From: Atherix ibis
Taxonomy: Eukaryota > Arthropoda > Insecta > Diptera > Athericidae
Direction: 5' to 3'
Assembly: GCA_958298945.1 (NCBI GenBank)
Contig: CATQJD010000140.1
Coordinates: forward strand, 124,001 to 188,000
Length of the DNA: 64,000 nucleotides
Positions 25,544 to 38,140 of the stretch are shown piece after piece. Position numbers and translations under genes: made by a program. Below the pieces are notes generated by a model. That model worked only from the letters and a program-made list of their open reading frames with translations, was not told the origin of the DNA and did no database searches. Position 1 is the first letter of the stretch; the number at the start of each line of letters is the position of its first letter.

Positions 25544-26590
25544 TAGTATATTTAAGAGGAATATGAAGTAGTATGTTTAAGAGGAATATGAAGTAGTATA
25601 TTTAAGAGAAATATGAAGTAGTATATTTAAAAGGAATATGAAGTAGTATATTTAAGGGGAATATGAAGTAGTATATTTAAGAGGAATATGAATTAGTATG
25701 TTTAAGAGGAATATGAAGTAGTATGTTTAAGAGGAATATGTAGTAGTATGTTTAAGAGGAATATGAAGTAGAATGTTTCAGAGGAATATGAAGTAATATA
25801 TTTAAGAGGATTATGAAGTAGTATGTTTAAGAGGAATATGAAGTAGTTTGTTTAAGAGGAATATGAAATAGCATGTTTAAGAGGAATATGCAGTAGTATG
25901 TTTAAGAGGAATATGAAGTAGTATGTTTAAGAGGAATATGAAGTAGTATGTTTAAGAGGAATATGTTGCAGTATGTTTAAGAGGAATATGAAGTAGCATG
26001 TTTAAGAGGAATATGCAGTAGTATGTTTAAGAGGAATATGAAGTAGTATATTTAAGAGGAATATGAAGTAGTATGTTTAAGAGGAATATGAAGTAGTATG
26101 TTTAAGAAAAATATGAAGTACTCTGTTTAATAGGAATATGATATAGTATGTTTAAGAGGAATATGAAGTCGTATGTTTAAGAGGAATATGAAGTAGTATG
26201 TTTAAGAGAAATATGAAGTACTATGTTTAATAGGAATATGATATAGTATGTTTAAGAGGAATATGAAGTAGTATGTTTAAGAGGAATATGTAGTAGTATG
26301 TTTAAGAGGAATATGAAGTCGTATGTTTAAGAGGAATATGAAGTAGTATGTTTAAGAGAAATATGAAGTACTATGTTTAATAGGAATATGATATAGTATG
26401 TTTAAGAGGAATATGAAGTAGTATGTTTAAGAGGAATATGTAGTAGTATGTTTAAGAGGAATATGAAGTAGAATGTTTCAGAGGAATATGAAGTAATATA
26501 TTTAAGAGGATTATGAAGTAGTATGTTTAAGAGGAATATGAAGTAGTTTGTTTAAGAGGAATATGAAATAGCATGTTTAAGAGGAATATG
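25544..26590 (+). repeat. Higher-order block G, unit 1 (1200-bp period)
   Basis: Repeated at 26744-27790. I saw three differences in about 1,047 bp (25665 G/A, 26472 A/T, 26479 C/A). It includes ATGTTGCAG, GAAGTACTCTG, ATATGATATAG and GAAGTCGTATG monomers. GAAGTCG and its five neighbours are themselves doubled at 26161 and 26311 (150-bp step). Confidence 0.9.
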
Positions 26591-26743
26591 CAGTAGTATG
26601 TTTAAGAGGAATATGAAGTAGTATGTTTAAGAGGAATATGAAGTAGTATGTTTAAGAGGAATATGTTGCAGTATGTTTAAGAGGAATATGAAGTAGCATG
26701 TTTAAGAGGAATATGCAGTAGTATGTTTAAGAGGAATATGAAG

Positions 26744-27790
26744 TAGTATATTTAAGAGGAATATGAAGTAGTATGTTTAAGAGGAATATGAAGTAGTATA
26801 TTTAAGAGAAATATGAAGTAGTATATTTAAAAGGAATATGAAGTAGTATATTTAAGGGGAATATAAAGTAGTATATTTAAGAGGAATATGAATTAGTATG
26901 TTTAAGAGGAATATGAAGTAGTATGTTTAAGAGGAATATGTAGTAGTATGTTTAAGAGGAATATGAAGTAGAATGTTTCAGAGGAATATGAAGTAATATA
27001 TTTAAGAGGATTATGAAGTAGTATGTTTAAGAGGAATATGAAGTAGTTTGTTTAAGAGGAATATGAAATAGCATGTTTAAGAGGAATATGCAGTAGTATG
27101 TTTAAGAGGAATATGAAGTAGTATGTTTAAGAGGAATATGAAGTAGTATGTTTAAGAGGAATATGTTGCAGTATGTTTAAGAGGAATATGAAGTAGCATG
27201 TTTAAGAGGAATATGCAGTAGTATGTTTAAGAGGAATATGAAGTAGTATATTTAAGAGGAATATGAAGTAGTATGTTTAAGAGGAATATGAAGTAGTATG
27301 TTTAAGAAAAATATGAAGTACTCTGTTTAATAGGAATATGATATAGTATGTTTAAGAGGAATATGAAGTCGTATGTTTAAGAGGAATATGAAGTAGTATG
27401 TTTAAGAGAAATATGAAGTACTATGTTTAATAGGAATATGATATAGTATGTTTAAGAGGAATATGAAGTAGTATGTTTAAGAGGAATATGTAGTAGTATG
27501 TTTAAGAGGAATATGAAGTCGTATGTTTAAGAGGAATATGAAGTAGTATGTTTAAGAGAAATATGAAGTACTATGTTTAATAGGAATATGATATAGTATG
27601 TTTAAGAGGAATATGAAGTAGTATGTTTAAGAGGAATATGTAGTAGTATGTTTAAGAGGAATATGAAGTAGTATGTTTAAGAGGAATATGAAGTAATATA
27701 TTTAAGAGGATTATGAAGTAGTATGTTTAAGAGGAATATGAAGTAGTTTGTTTAAGAGGAATATGAAATAGCATGTTTAAGAGGAATATG
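26744..27790 (+). repeat. Higher-order block G, unit 2
   Basis: Copy of 25544-26590, 48 monomers to the right, including the internal 150-bp doubling (GAAGTCG at 27361 and 27511). Both units diverge at ATGCAG/ATGTTG (26591 against 27791). Confidence 0.9.
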
Positions 27791-28975
27791 TTGTAGTATG
27801 TTTAAGAGGAATATGAAGTAGTATGTTTAAGAGGAATATGCAGTAGTATATTTAAGAGGAATATGAAGTAGTATATTTAAGAGGAATATGAGGTAGTATG
27901 TTTAAGAGGAATATGAAATTGTATGTTTAAGAGGAATATGAAGTAGTATGTTTAAGAGAAATATGAAGTAGTATATTTAAGAGGAATAAGAAGTAGCATG
28001 CTTAAGAGGAATATGAAGCAGTATATTTAAGAAAAATATGAAGTAGTATATTTAAGAGGAATATGAAGTAGCATGCTTATGAGGAATATGAAGTAGTATG
28101 TTTAAGAGGAATAAGAAGTAGTATGTTTAAGAGATATATGAAGTAGTACATTTGAGAAGAATATGAAGTAGTATGTTTTAGAAAAATATGAAGAAGTATG
28201 TTTAAGAGGAATATGAAGTAGTATATTTAAGAGGAATATGAAGTAGTGGGTTTAAGACGAATATGAAGTATTATGTTTAAGAGGAATATGAAGTAGTATG
28301 TTTAAGAGGAACATGAAGTTGTATGTTTAAGAGGAATATGAAGTAGTTTATTTAAGAGGAATATGAAGTAGTTTGTTTAAGTGGAATATGAAATAGCATG
28401 TTTAAGAGGAATATGCAGTAGTATGTTTAAGAGGAATATGAAGTAGTATGGTTAAGAGGAATATGAAGTAGTATGTTTAAGAGGAATATAAAGTAGTATG
28501 TTTAAGAGGAATATGAAGTAGTATGTTTAAGTGGATAATGAAGTAGTATGTTTAAGAGGAATATGAAGTACTATGTTTAAGAGGAATATGAAGTATTATG
28601 TTTAAGAGGAATATGAAGTAGTATGTTTAAGAGGAACATGAAGTTGTATGTTTAACAGGAATATGAAGTAGTTTATTTAAGAGGAATATGAGGTAGTTTG
28701 TTTAAGAGGAATATGAAATAGCATGTTTAAGAGGAATATGCAGTAGTATGTTTAAGAGGAATATGAAGTAGTTTGTTTAAGAGGAATATGAAGTAGTATA
28801 TTTAAGAGGAATTTGAAGTAGCATATTTAAGAGGAATATGAAGTAGTATGTTTAAGAAGAATATGAAGTAGTATGTTTAAGAGGAAAATGAAGCGGTATG
28901 TTTAAAAGGAATATGAAGTAGTGTATTTAAGAAGAATATGAAGTAGTATGTTCTAGAGGAATATGAAGTAGTATG
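27780..28975 (+). repeat. Higher-order block F, copy 3, with 875-bp unit H1
   Basis: Continues the order of 22.60-23.8 kb at an offset of 5,175 bp (AATAAGAAGTAGCATG near 27985). The part from about 28101 is repeated 875 bp later. H1 breaks off in the TTCTAG monomer near 28971 and jumps back to the GAATAAG monomer, a visible recombination join. Confidence 0.86.
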
Positions 28976-29850
28976 TTTAAGAGGAATAAGAAGTAGTATG
29001 TTTAAGAGATATATGAAGTAGTACATTTGAGAAGAATATGAAGTAGTATGTTTTAGAAAAATATGAAGAAGTATGTTTAAGAGGAATATGAAGTAGTATA
29101 TTTAAGAGGAATATGAAGTAGTGGGTTTAAGACGAATATGAAGTATTATGTTTAAGAGGAATATGAAGTAGTATGTTTAAGAGGAACATGAAGTTGTATG
29201 TTTAAGAGGAATATGAAGTAGTTTATTTAAGAGGAATATGAAGTAGTTTGTTTAAGTGGAATATGAAATAGCATGTTTAAGAGGAATATGCAGTAGTATG
29301 TTTAAGAGGAATATGAAGTAGTATGGTTAAGAGGAATATGAAGTAGTATGTTTAAGAGGAATATAAAGTAGTATGTTTAAGAGGAATATGAAGTAGTATG
29401 TTTAAGTGGATAATGAAGTAGTATGTTTAAGAGGAATATGAAGTACTATGTTTAAGAGGAATATGAAGTATTATGTTTAAGAGGAATATGAAGTAGTATG
29501 TTTAAGAGGAACATGAAGTTGTATGTTTAAGAGGAATATGAAGTAGTTTATTTAAGAGGAATATGAGGTAGTTTGTTTAAGAGGAACATGAAATAGCATG
29601 TTTAAGAGGAATATGCAGTAGTATGTTTAAGAGGAATATGAAGTAGTTTGTTTAAGAGGAATATGAAGTAGTATATTTAAGAGGAATTTGAAGTAGCATA
29701 TTTAAGAGGAATATGAAGTAGTATGTTTAAGAAGAATATGAAGTAGTATGTTTAAGAGGAAAATGAAAAGGTATGTTTAAAAGGAATATGAAGTAGTGTA
29801 TTTAAGAAGAATATGAAGTAGTATGTTCTAGAGGAATATGAAGTAGTACG
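28976..29850 (+). repeat. 875-bp tandem duplicate H2
   Basis: Copy of about 28101-28975 with only a few differences seen (TTAACAGG near 28655 against TTAAGAGG here, GAACATG near 29586 against GAATATG, GAAGCGG near 28891 against GAAAAGG). It changes the offset to block F copy 2 from 5,175 to 6,050 bp. Confidence 0.86.
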
Positions 29851-30437
29851 TTTAAGATGAATATGAAGTAGTATATTTAAGAAGAATATGAAGTAGTATG
29901 TTCTAGAGGAATATGAAGTAGTAAGTTTAAGAGGAATATGAAGTTGTATGCTTACGAAGAACATGAAGTAGTATGTTTAAGAGGACTATGAAGTAGTATA
30001 TTTAAGAGGAATATGAAGTAGTATGTTTAAGAGGAATATGAAGTAGTATGTTTAAGAGAAATATGAAGTACTCTGATTAATAGGAATATGATATAGTATG
30101 TTTAAGAGGAATATGAAGTAGTATGTTTAAGAGGAATATGAGGTAGTATGTTTAAGAGAAATATGAAGTACTATGTTTAATAGGAATATGATATAGTATG
30201 TTTAAGAGGAATATGAAGTAGTATGTTTAAGAGGAATATGTAGTAGTATGCTTAAGAGGAATATGAAGTAGTATGTTTAAGAGGAATATGAAGTAATATA
30301 TTTAAGAGGATTATGAAGTAGTATGTTTAAGAGGAATATGAAGTAGTTTGTTTAAGAGGAATATGAAATAGCATGTTTAAGAGGAATATGCAGTAGTATG
30401 TTTAAGAGGAATATGAAGTAGTATGTTTAAGAGGAAT
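29851..30437 (+). repeat. End of block F copy 3
   Basis: Satellite following the order of 23.8-24.39 kb at +6,050 bp. The third 213-bp minus-strand frame (29752-29964) spans the H2 end and this part; it has the same two TTCTAG variants as the other copies. Confidence 0.84.
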
Positions 30438-32435
30438 ATGAAGTAGTATGTTTAAGAGGAATATGAAGTAGTATGTTTAAGAGGAATATGAAGTAGTATG
30501 TTTAAGAGGATAATGAAGTAGTATGTTTAAGTGGAATATGAAGTACTATGTTTAAGAGGAATATGAAGTATTATGTTTAAGAGGAATATGAAGTAGTCTG
30601 TTTAAGAGGAATATGAAGTTGTATGTTTAAGAGGAATATGAAGTAGTTTATTTAAGAGGAATATGAGGTAGTTTGTTAAAGAGGAATATGAAATAGCATG
30701 TTTAAGAGGAATATGCAGTAGTATGTTTAAGAGGAATATGAAGTAGTATATTTAAGAGGAATATGAATTAGTATATTTAAGAGGAATATGAAGTAGTATG
30801 TTTAAGAAGAATATGAAGTAGTATGTTTAAGAAGAAAATGAAAGGGTATGTTTAAGAGGAATATGAAGTAGTATATTTAAGAAGAATATGAAGTAGTATA
30901 TTCTAGAGGAATATGAAGTAGTACGTTTAAGAGGAATATGAAGTAGTATATTTAAAAAGAATATGAAGTAGTATGTTCTAGAGGAATATGAAGAAGGGTT
31001 TAATATGAATATGAAGTAGTATGTTTACGAAGAATATAAAGTAGTATGTTTAAGAGGAATATGATGTAGTATATTTAAGATGAATATGAAGTAGTATGTT
31101 TAAGAGGAATATGAAGTAGTATGTTTAAGAGAAATATGAAGTACTATGTTTAATAGGAATATGATATAGTATGTTGAAGAGGAATATGAAGTAGTATGTT
31201 TAAGAGGAATATGAAGTAGTATGTTTAGGAGGAATATGAAGTAGTATGTTTAAGAGGAATATGAAGTAGTATGTTAAAGAGGACTATGAAGTAGTATGTT
31301 TAAGAGGAATATAAAGTAGTATATTTAAGAGGAATATGAAGTAGTATGTTTAAGAGGAATATGAAGTAGTATGTTTAAGAGGAATATGAAGTAGTATGTT
31401 TAAGAGGAATATGACGTAGTATGTTTAAGAGGAATATGAAGTAGTATGTTTAAGAGGAATATGAAGTAGTATATTTAAGAGGTATATGAAGTAGTATGTT
31501 TAAGAGGAATATGAAGTAGTATGTTTAAGAGGAATATGAAGTAGTATGTTTAAGAGGAATATGAATTAGTATGTTTAAGAGGAATATGAAGTAATATGCT
31601 TAAGAGGAATGTGAACTAGTATATTTAAGAGGAATATGAAGTAGTATGTTTAAGAGGAATATGAAGTAGTATATTTAAGAGAAATATGAAGTAGTATATT
31701 TAAAAGGAATATGAAGTAGTATATTTAAGGGGAATATGAAGTAGTATATTTAAGAGGAATATGAATTAGTATGTTTAAAAGGAATATGAAGTAGTATGTT
31801 TAAGAGGAATATGAAGTAGTATGTTTAAGAGGAATATGAAGTAGTATATTTAAGAGGAATATGAAGTTCTTTGTTTAAGAGGAATATGAAGTAGTATGTT
31901 TAAGAGGAATTTGAATTAGTATGTTTAAGAGGAATATGCAGTAGTATATTTAAGAGGAATATGAAGTAGTATATTTAAGAGGAATATGAGGTAGTATGTT
32001 TAGTAGGAATATGAAATAATATGTTTAAGAGGAATATGAAGTAGTATGGTTAAGAGAAATATGAAGTAGTATATTTAAGAGGAATAAGAAGTAGTATGCT
32101 TAAGAGGAATATGAAGCAGTATATTTAAGAAAAATATGAAGTAGTATATTTAAGAGGAATATGAAGTAGTATGTTTAAGAGGAATATGAAGTAGTATGTT
32201 TAAGAGGAATAAGAAGTAGTATGTTTAAGAGGTATATGAAGTAGTATATTTGAGAAGAATATGAAGTAGTATGTTTTAGAAGAATATGAAGTAGTATGTT
32301 TAAGAGGAATATGAAGTAGTATATTTAAGAGGAATATGAAGTAGTATGTTAAAGAGGAATATGAAGTAGTATACTTAAGAGGAATATGAAGTAGTATGTT
32401 TAAGAGGAATATGAAGTAGTATGTTTAAGAGGAAC
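30438..32435 (+). repeat. Higher-order block I, unit 1 (2 kb)
   Basis: Eighty monomers, directly repeated. Markers are GGATAATG (30506), GAAAGGG, a shortened monomer GAAGAAGGGTTTAAT (near 30990, two bases fewer than its counterpart), GAATGTGAACTAG (31608), GAAGTTCTTTG (31864), TTAGTAGG and TATACTTAAG. The two-base loss makes the period 1,998 bp left of it and exactly 2,000 bp right of it. Confidence 0.9.
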
Positions 32436-34464
32436 ATGAAGTAGTATGTTTAAGAGGAATATGAAGTAGTATGTTTAAGAGGAATATGAAGTAGTATGTT
32501 TAAGAGGATAATGAAGTAGTATGTTTAAGTGGAATATGAAGTACTATGTTTAAGAGGAATATGAAGTATTATGTTTAAGAGGAATATGAAGTAGTCTGTT
32601 TAAGAGGAATATGAAGTTGTATGTTTAAGAGGAATATGAAGTAGTTTATTTAAGAGGAATATGAGGTAGTTTGTTAAAGAGGAATATGAAATAGCATGTT
32701 TAAGAGGAATATGCAGTAGTATGTTTAAGAGGAATATGAAGTAGTATATTTAAGAGGAATATGAATTAGTATATTTAAGAGGAATATGAAGTAGTATGTT
32801 TAAGAAGAATATGAAGTAGTATGTTTAAGAGGAAAATGAAAGGGTATGTTTAAGAGGAATATGAAGTAGTATATTTAAGAAGAATATGAAGTAGTATATT
32901 CTAGAGGAATATGAAGTAGTACGTTTAAGAGGAATATGAAGTAGTATATTTAAAAAGAATATGAAGTAGTATGTTCTAGAGGAATATGAAGTAGTACGTT
33001 TAATATGAATATGAAGTAGTATGTTTACGAAGAATATAAAGTAGTATGTTTAAGAGGAATATGATGTAGTATATTTAAGATGAATATGAAGTAGTATGTT
33101 TAAGAGGAATATGAAGTAGTATGTTTAAGAGAAATATGAAGTACTATGTTTAATAGGAATATGATATAGTATGTTGAAGAGGAATATGAAGTAGTATGTT
33201 TAAGAGGAATATGAAGTAGTATGTTTAGGAGGAATATGAAGTAGTATGTTTAAGAGGAATATGAAGTAGTATGTTAAAGAGGACTATGAAGTAGTATGTT
33301 TAACAGGAATATAAAGTAGTATATTTAAGAGGAATATGAAGTAGTATGTTTAATAGGAATATGAAGTAGTATGTTTAAGAGGAATATGAAGTAGTATGTT
33401 TAATAGGAATATGACGTAGTATGTTTAAGAGGAATATGAAGTAGTATGTTTAAGAGGAATATGAAGTAGTATATTTAAGAGGTATATGAAGTAGTATGTT
33501 TAAGAGGAATATGAAGTAGTATGTTTAAGAGGAATATGAAGTAGTATGTTTAAGAGGAATATGAATTAGTATGTTTAAGAGGAATATGAAGTAATATGCT
33601 TAAGAGGAATGTGAACTAGTATATTTAAGAGGAATATGAAGTAGTATGTTTAAGAGGAATATGAAGTAGTATATTTAAGAGAAATATGAAGTAGTATATT
33701 TAAAAGGAATATGAAGTAGTATATTTAAGGGGAATATGAAGTAGTATATTTAAGAGGAATATGAATTAGTATGTTTAAGAGGAATATGAAGTAGTATGTT
33801 TAAGAGGAATATGAAGTAGTATGTTTAAGAGGAATATGAAGTAGTATGTTTAAGAGGAATATGAAGTTCTTTGTTTAAGAGGAATATGAAGTAGTATGTT
33901 TAAGAGGAATATGAATTAGTATGTTTAAGAGGAATATGCAGTAGTATATTTAAGAGGAATATGAAGTAGTATATTTAAGAGGAATATGAGGTAGTATGTT
34001 TAGTAGGAATATGAAATAATATGTTTAAGAGGAATATGAAGTAGTATGGTTAAGAGAAATATGAAGTAGTATATTTAAGAGGAATAAGAAGTAGTATGCT
34101 TAAGAGGAATATGAAGCAGTATATTTAAGAAAAATATGAAGTAGTATATTTAAGAGGAATATGAAGTAGTATGTTTAAGAGGAATATAAAGTAGTATGTT
34201 TAAGAGGAATAAGAAGTAGTATGTTTAAGAGGTATATGAAGTAGTATATTTGAGAAGAATATGAAGTAGTATGTTTTAGAAGAATATGAAGTAGTATGTT
34301 TAAGAGGAATATGAAGTAGTATATTTAAGAGGAATATGAAGTAGTATGTTAAAGAGGAATATGAAGTAGTATACTTAAGAGGAATATGAAGTAGTATGTT
34401 TAAGAGGAATATGAAGTAGTATGTTTAAGAGGAACATGAAGTAGTATGTTTAAGAGGAATATGA
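32436..34464 (+). repeat. Higher-order block I, unit 2
   Basis: Tandem copy of 30438-32464 with a small number of point changes (TTAACAGG near 33301, TTAATAGG near 33351). The copies part at ATGAAGTAG against ATGACGTAG (32465/34465). Confidence 0.9.
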
Positions 34465-36005
34465 CGTAGTATATTTAAGAGGAATATGAAGTAGTATGCT
34501 TAAGAGGAATATGAAGTAGTATGTTTAACAAGTATATAAAGTAGTATATGTAAGAGGAATATGAACTAGTATGTTTAAGAGGAATATGAAGTAGTATGTT
34601 TAAGAGGAATATGAAGTAGTATGTTTAAGAAGAAGATGAAGTAGTATATTTAAGAGGAATATGAAGTAGTATATTTAAGAGGAATATGAAGTAGTATATT
34701 TAAGAGGAATATGAAGTAGTATGTATAAGAGGAATATGAAGTAGTATATTTAAGAGTAATATGAAGTAGTATGTTGAAGAGGAATATGAAGTAGTGTGTT
34801 TAAGAGGAATATGAAGCAGTATATTTAAGAGGAATATGAAGTAGTATATTTAAGAGGAATATGAAGAAGTATGTTTAAGAGGAATATGAAGTAGTATGTT
34901 TAAGAGGAATATGAAGTAGTATGTTTAAGAGGAATATGAAGTAGTATGTTTAAGAAGAATATGAAGAAGTATGTTTAAGAGCAATATGAAGTAGTATATT
35001 TAAGAGGAATATGAAGTAGTATATTTGAGAGGAATATGAAGTAGAATGTTTAAGAGGAATATGAAGTGGTATATTTAAGAGGAATATGAAGTAGTATATT
35101 TAAGAGGAATATATGAAGTCGTATGTTTAAGAGGAATATGAAGTAGTATGTTTAAGAGGAATATGAAGTAGTATGTTTAAGAGGAATATGAAGTAGTATA
35201 TTTAAGAGGAATATATGAAGTCGTATGTTTAAGAGGAATATGAAGTAGTATGTTTAAGAGGAATATGAAGTAGTATGTTTAAGAGGAATATGAAGTAGTA
35301 TGTTTAAGAGGAATATGAAGTAGTATATTTTAGAGGAAAATGAAGTAGTATGTTTAAGAGGAATATGAAGTAGTATGTTTAAGAGGAATAAGAAGTAGTA
35401 TGTTTAAAAGGTATATGAAGTAGTATATTTGAGAAGAATAAGAAGTAGTATATTTTAGAAGAATATGAAGTAGTTTGTGTAAGAGGAATATGAAGTAGTA
35501 TGTTTAAGAGGAATATGAAGTAGTATTTTTAAGAGGAATAAGAAGTAGTATGTTTATGAGGTATATGAAGTGGTATATTTGAGAAGAATATGAAGTAGTA
35601 TGTTTTAGAAGAATATGACGTAGTATGTTTAAGAGGAATATGAAGTAGTATATTTAAGAGGAATATGAAGTATACTACTAAGAGGAATATGAAGTAGTAT
35701 GTTTTAGAGGAATATGAAGTAGTATGTTTAAGAGGAATATGAAGTAGTATGTGTAAGAGGAATATGAAGTAGTATGTTTAACAAGAATATAAAGTAGTAT
35801 ATTTAAGAGGAATATGAAGTAGTATGTTTAAGAGGAATATGAAGTAGTATATTTAAGAGGAATATGAAGTAGTATATTTAAGAGGAATATGAAGTAGTAT
35901 GTTTAAGAGGAATATGAAGTAGTATATTTAAGAGGAATATGAAGTATTATGTTGAAGAGGAATATGAAGTAGTATGTGTAAGAGGAATATGAAGTAGTAT
36001 GTTTA
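34299..36005 (+). repeat. Higher-order block J, unit 1 (1753-bp period)
   Basis: About 68 monomers, repeated at 36052. The period is 70 monomers plus 3 bases: two AATATATG monomers (35108, 35209) each add two bases and one TATACTACTAAG monomer (35671) loses one. Other markers are TTAACAAGTATATAAAG (34527), GTGTGTTT and GTATTTTTAAG. Confidence 0.9.
34533..34540 (+). other. TATATAAA variant (TATA-box-like), one of six
   Basis: A T in place of the fifth base of GAATATAAAG gives TATATAAAG. The same octamer is at 36286, 39289, 40766, 47341 and 47941. It matches the general TATA-box consensus, but it arises from two ordinary monomer substitutions and nothing else promoter-like surrounds it. I record it as a sequence variant, not as a promoter. 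Confidence 0.3.
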
Positions 36006-36051
36006 AGAGGAATATGAAGTAGTATGTTTAAGAAGAAGATGAAGTAGTATA

Positions 36052-37758
36052 TTTAAGAGGAATATGAAGTAGTATATTTAAGAGGAATATGAAGTAGTAT
36101 GTTAAAGAGGAATATGAAGTAGTATACTTAAGAGGAATATGAAGTAGTATGTTTAAGAGGAATATGAAGTAGTATGTTTAAGAGGAACATGAAGTAGTAT
36201 GTTTAAGAGGAATATGACGTAGTATATTTAAGAGGAATATGAAGTAGTATGCTTAAGAGGAATATGAAGTAGTATGTTTAACAAGTATATAAAGTAGTAT
36301 ATGTAAGAGGAATATGAACTAGTATGTTTAAGAGGAATATGAAGTAGTATGTTTAAGAGGAATATGAAGTAGTATGTTTAAGAAGAAGATGAAGTAGTAT
36401 ATTTAAGAGGAATATGAAGTAGTATATTTAAGAGGAATATGAAGTAGTATATTTAAGAGGAATATAAAGTAGTATGTATAAGAGGAATATGAAGTAGTAT
36501 ATTTAAGAGTAATATGAAGTAGTATGTTGAAGAGGAATATGAAGTAGTGTGTTTAAGAGGAATATGAAGCAGTATATTTAAGAGGAATATGAAGTAGTAT
36601 ATTTAAGAGGAATATGAAGTAGTATGTTTAAGAGGAATATGAAGTAGTATGTTTAAGAGGAATATGAAGTAGTATGTTTAAGAGGAATATGAAGTAGTAT
36701 GTTTAAGAAGAATATGAAGAAGTATGTTTAAGAGCAATATGAAGTAGTATATTTAAGAGGAATATGAAGTAGTATATTTGAGAGGAATATGAAGTAGAAT
36801 GTTTAAGAGGAATATGAAGTAGTATATTTAAGAGGAATATGAAGTAGTATATTTAAGAGGAATATATGAAGTCGTATGTTTAAGAGGAATATGAAGTAGT
36901 ATGTTTAAGAGGAATATGAAGTAGTATGTTTAAGAGGAATATGAAGTAGTATATTTAAGAGGAATATATGAAGTCGTATGTTTAAGAGGAATATGAAGTA
37001 GTATGTTTAAGAGGAATATGAAGTAGTATGTTTAAGAGGAATATGAAGTAGTATGTTTAAGAGGAATATGAAGTAGTATATTTTAGAGGAAAATGAAGTA
37101 GTATGTTTAAGAGGAATATGAAGTAGTATGTTTAAGAGGAATAAGAAGTAGTATGTTTAAGAGGTATATGAAGTAGTATATTTGAGAAGAATAAGAAGTA
37201 GTATGTTTTAGAAGAATATGAAGTAGTTTGTGTAAGAGGAATATGAAGTAGTATGTTTAAGAGGAATATGAAGTAGTATTTTTAAGAGGAATAAGAAGTA
37301 GTATGTTTATGAGGTATATGAAGTGGTATATTTGAGAAGAATATGAAGTAGTATGTTTTAGAAGAATATGAAGTAGTATGTTTAAGAGGAATATGAAGTA
37401 GTATATTTAAGAGGAATATGAAGTATACTACTAAGAGGAATATGAAGTAGTATGTTTTAGAGGAATATGAAGTAGTATGTTTAAGAGGAATATGAAGTAG
37501 TATGTGTAAGAGGAATATGAAGTAGTATGTTTAACAAGAATATAAAATAGTATATTTAAGAGGAATATGAAGTAGTATGTTTAAGAGGAATATGAAGTAG
37601 TATATTTAAGAGGAATATGAAGTAGTATATTTAAGAGGAATATGAAGTAGTATGTTTAAGAGGAATATGAAGTAGTATATTTAAGAGGAATATGAAGTAT
37701 TATGTTGAAGAGGAATATGAAGTAGTATGTGTAAGAGGAATATGAAGTAGTATGTTTA
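36052..37758 (+). repeat. Higher-order block J, unit 2
   Basis: Copy of 34299-36005 at a constant 1,753-bp offset: AATATATG at 36861 and 36962, TATACTACTA at 37424, TATATAAA at 36286. A few substitutions differ, such as GAAGTAG near 36614 for GAAGAAG and GTAGTATATTT near 36820 for GTGGTATATTT. Confidence 0.9.
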
Positions 37759-38140
37759 ACAAGAATATAAAGTAGTATATTTAAGAGGAATATGAAGTAG
37801 TATGTTTCAGAAGAATATGAAGTAGTATGTTTAAGAGGAATATGAAGTAGTATATTTAAGAAGAATATGAAGTATACTACTAAGAGGAATATGAAGTAGT
37901 ATGTTTAAGAGGAATATGAAGTAGTATGTTTAAAAGGAATATGAAGTAGTATGTGTAAGAGGAATATGAAGTAGTATGTTTAACAAGAATATAAAGTAGT
38001 ATATTTAAGAGGAATATGAAGTAGTATGTTTAAGAGGAATATGAAGTAGTATGTTTAAGAGGAATATGAAGTAGTATGTTTAAGAAGAAGATAAAGTAGT
38101 ATATTTAAGAGGAATATGAAGTAGTATATTTAAGAGGAAT
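37759..38140 (+). repeat. Satellite linking blocks J and K
   Basis: Satellite only. It contains another TATACTACTA monomer (37873) and a TTTCAGAAG monomer, resembling the end of block J. Confidence 0.85.

Noticed and set aside
29752..29964. Third copy of the 70-residue ORF
   Set aside because: Same reasoning; offset 6,050 bp from the second copy.
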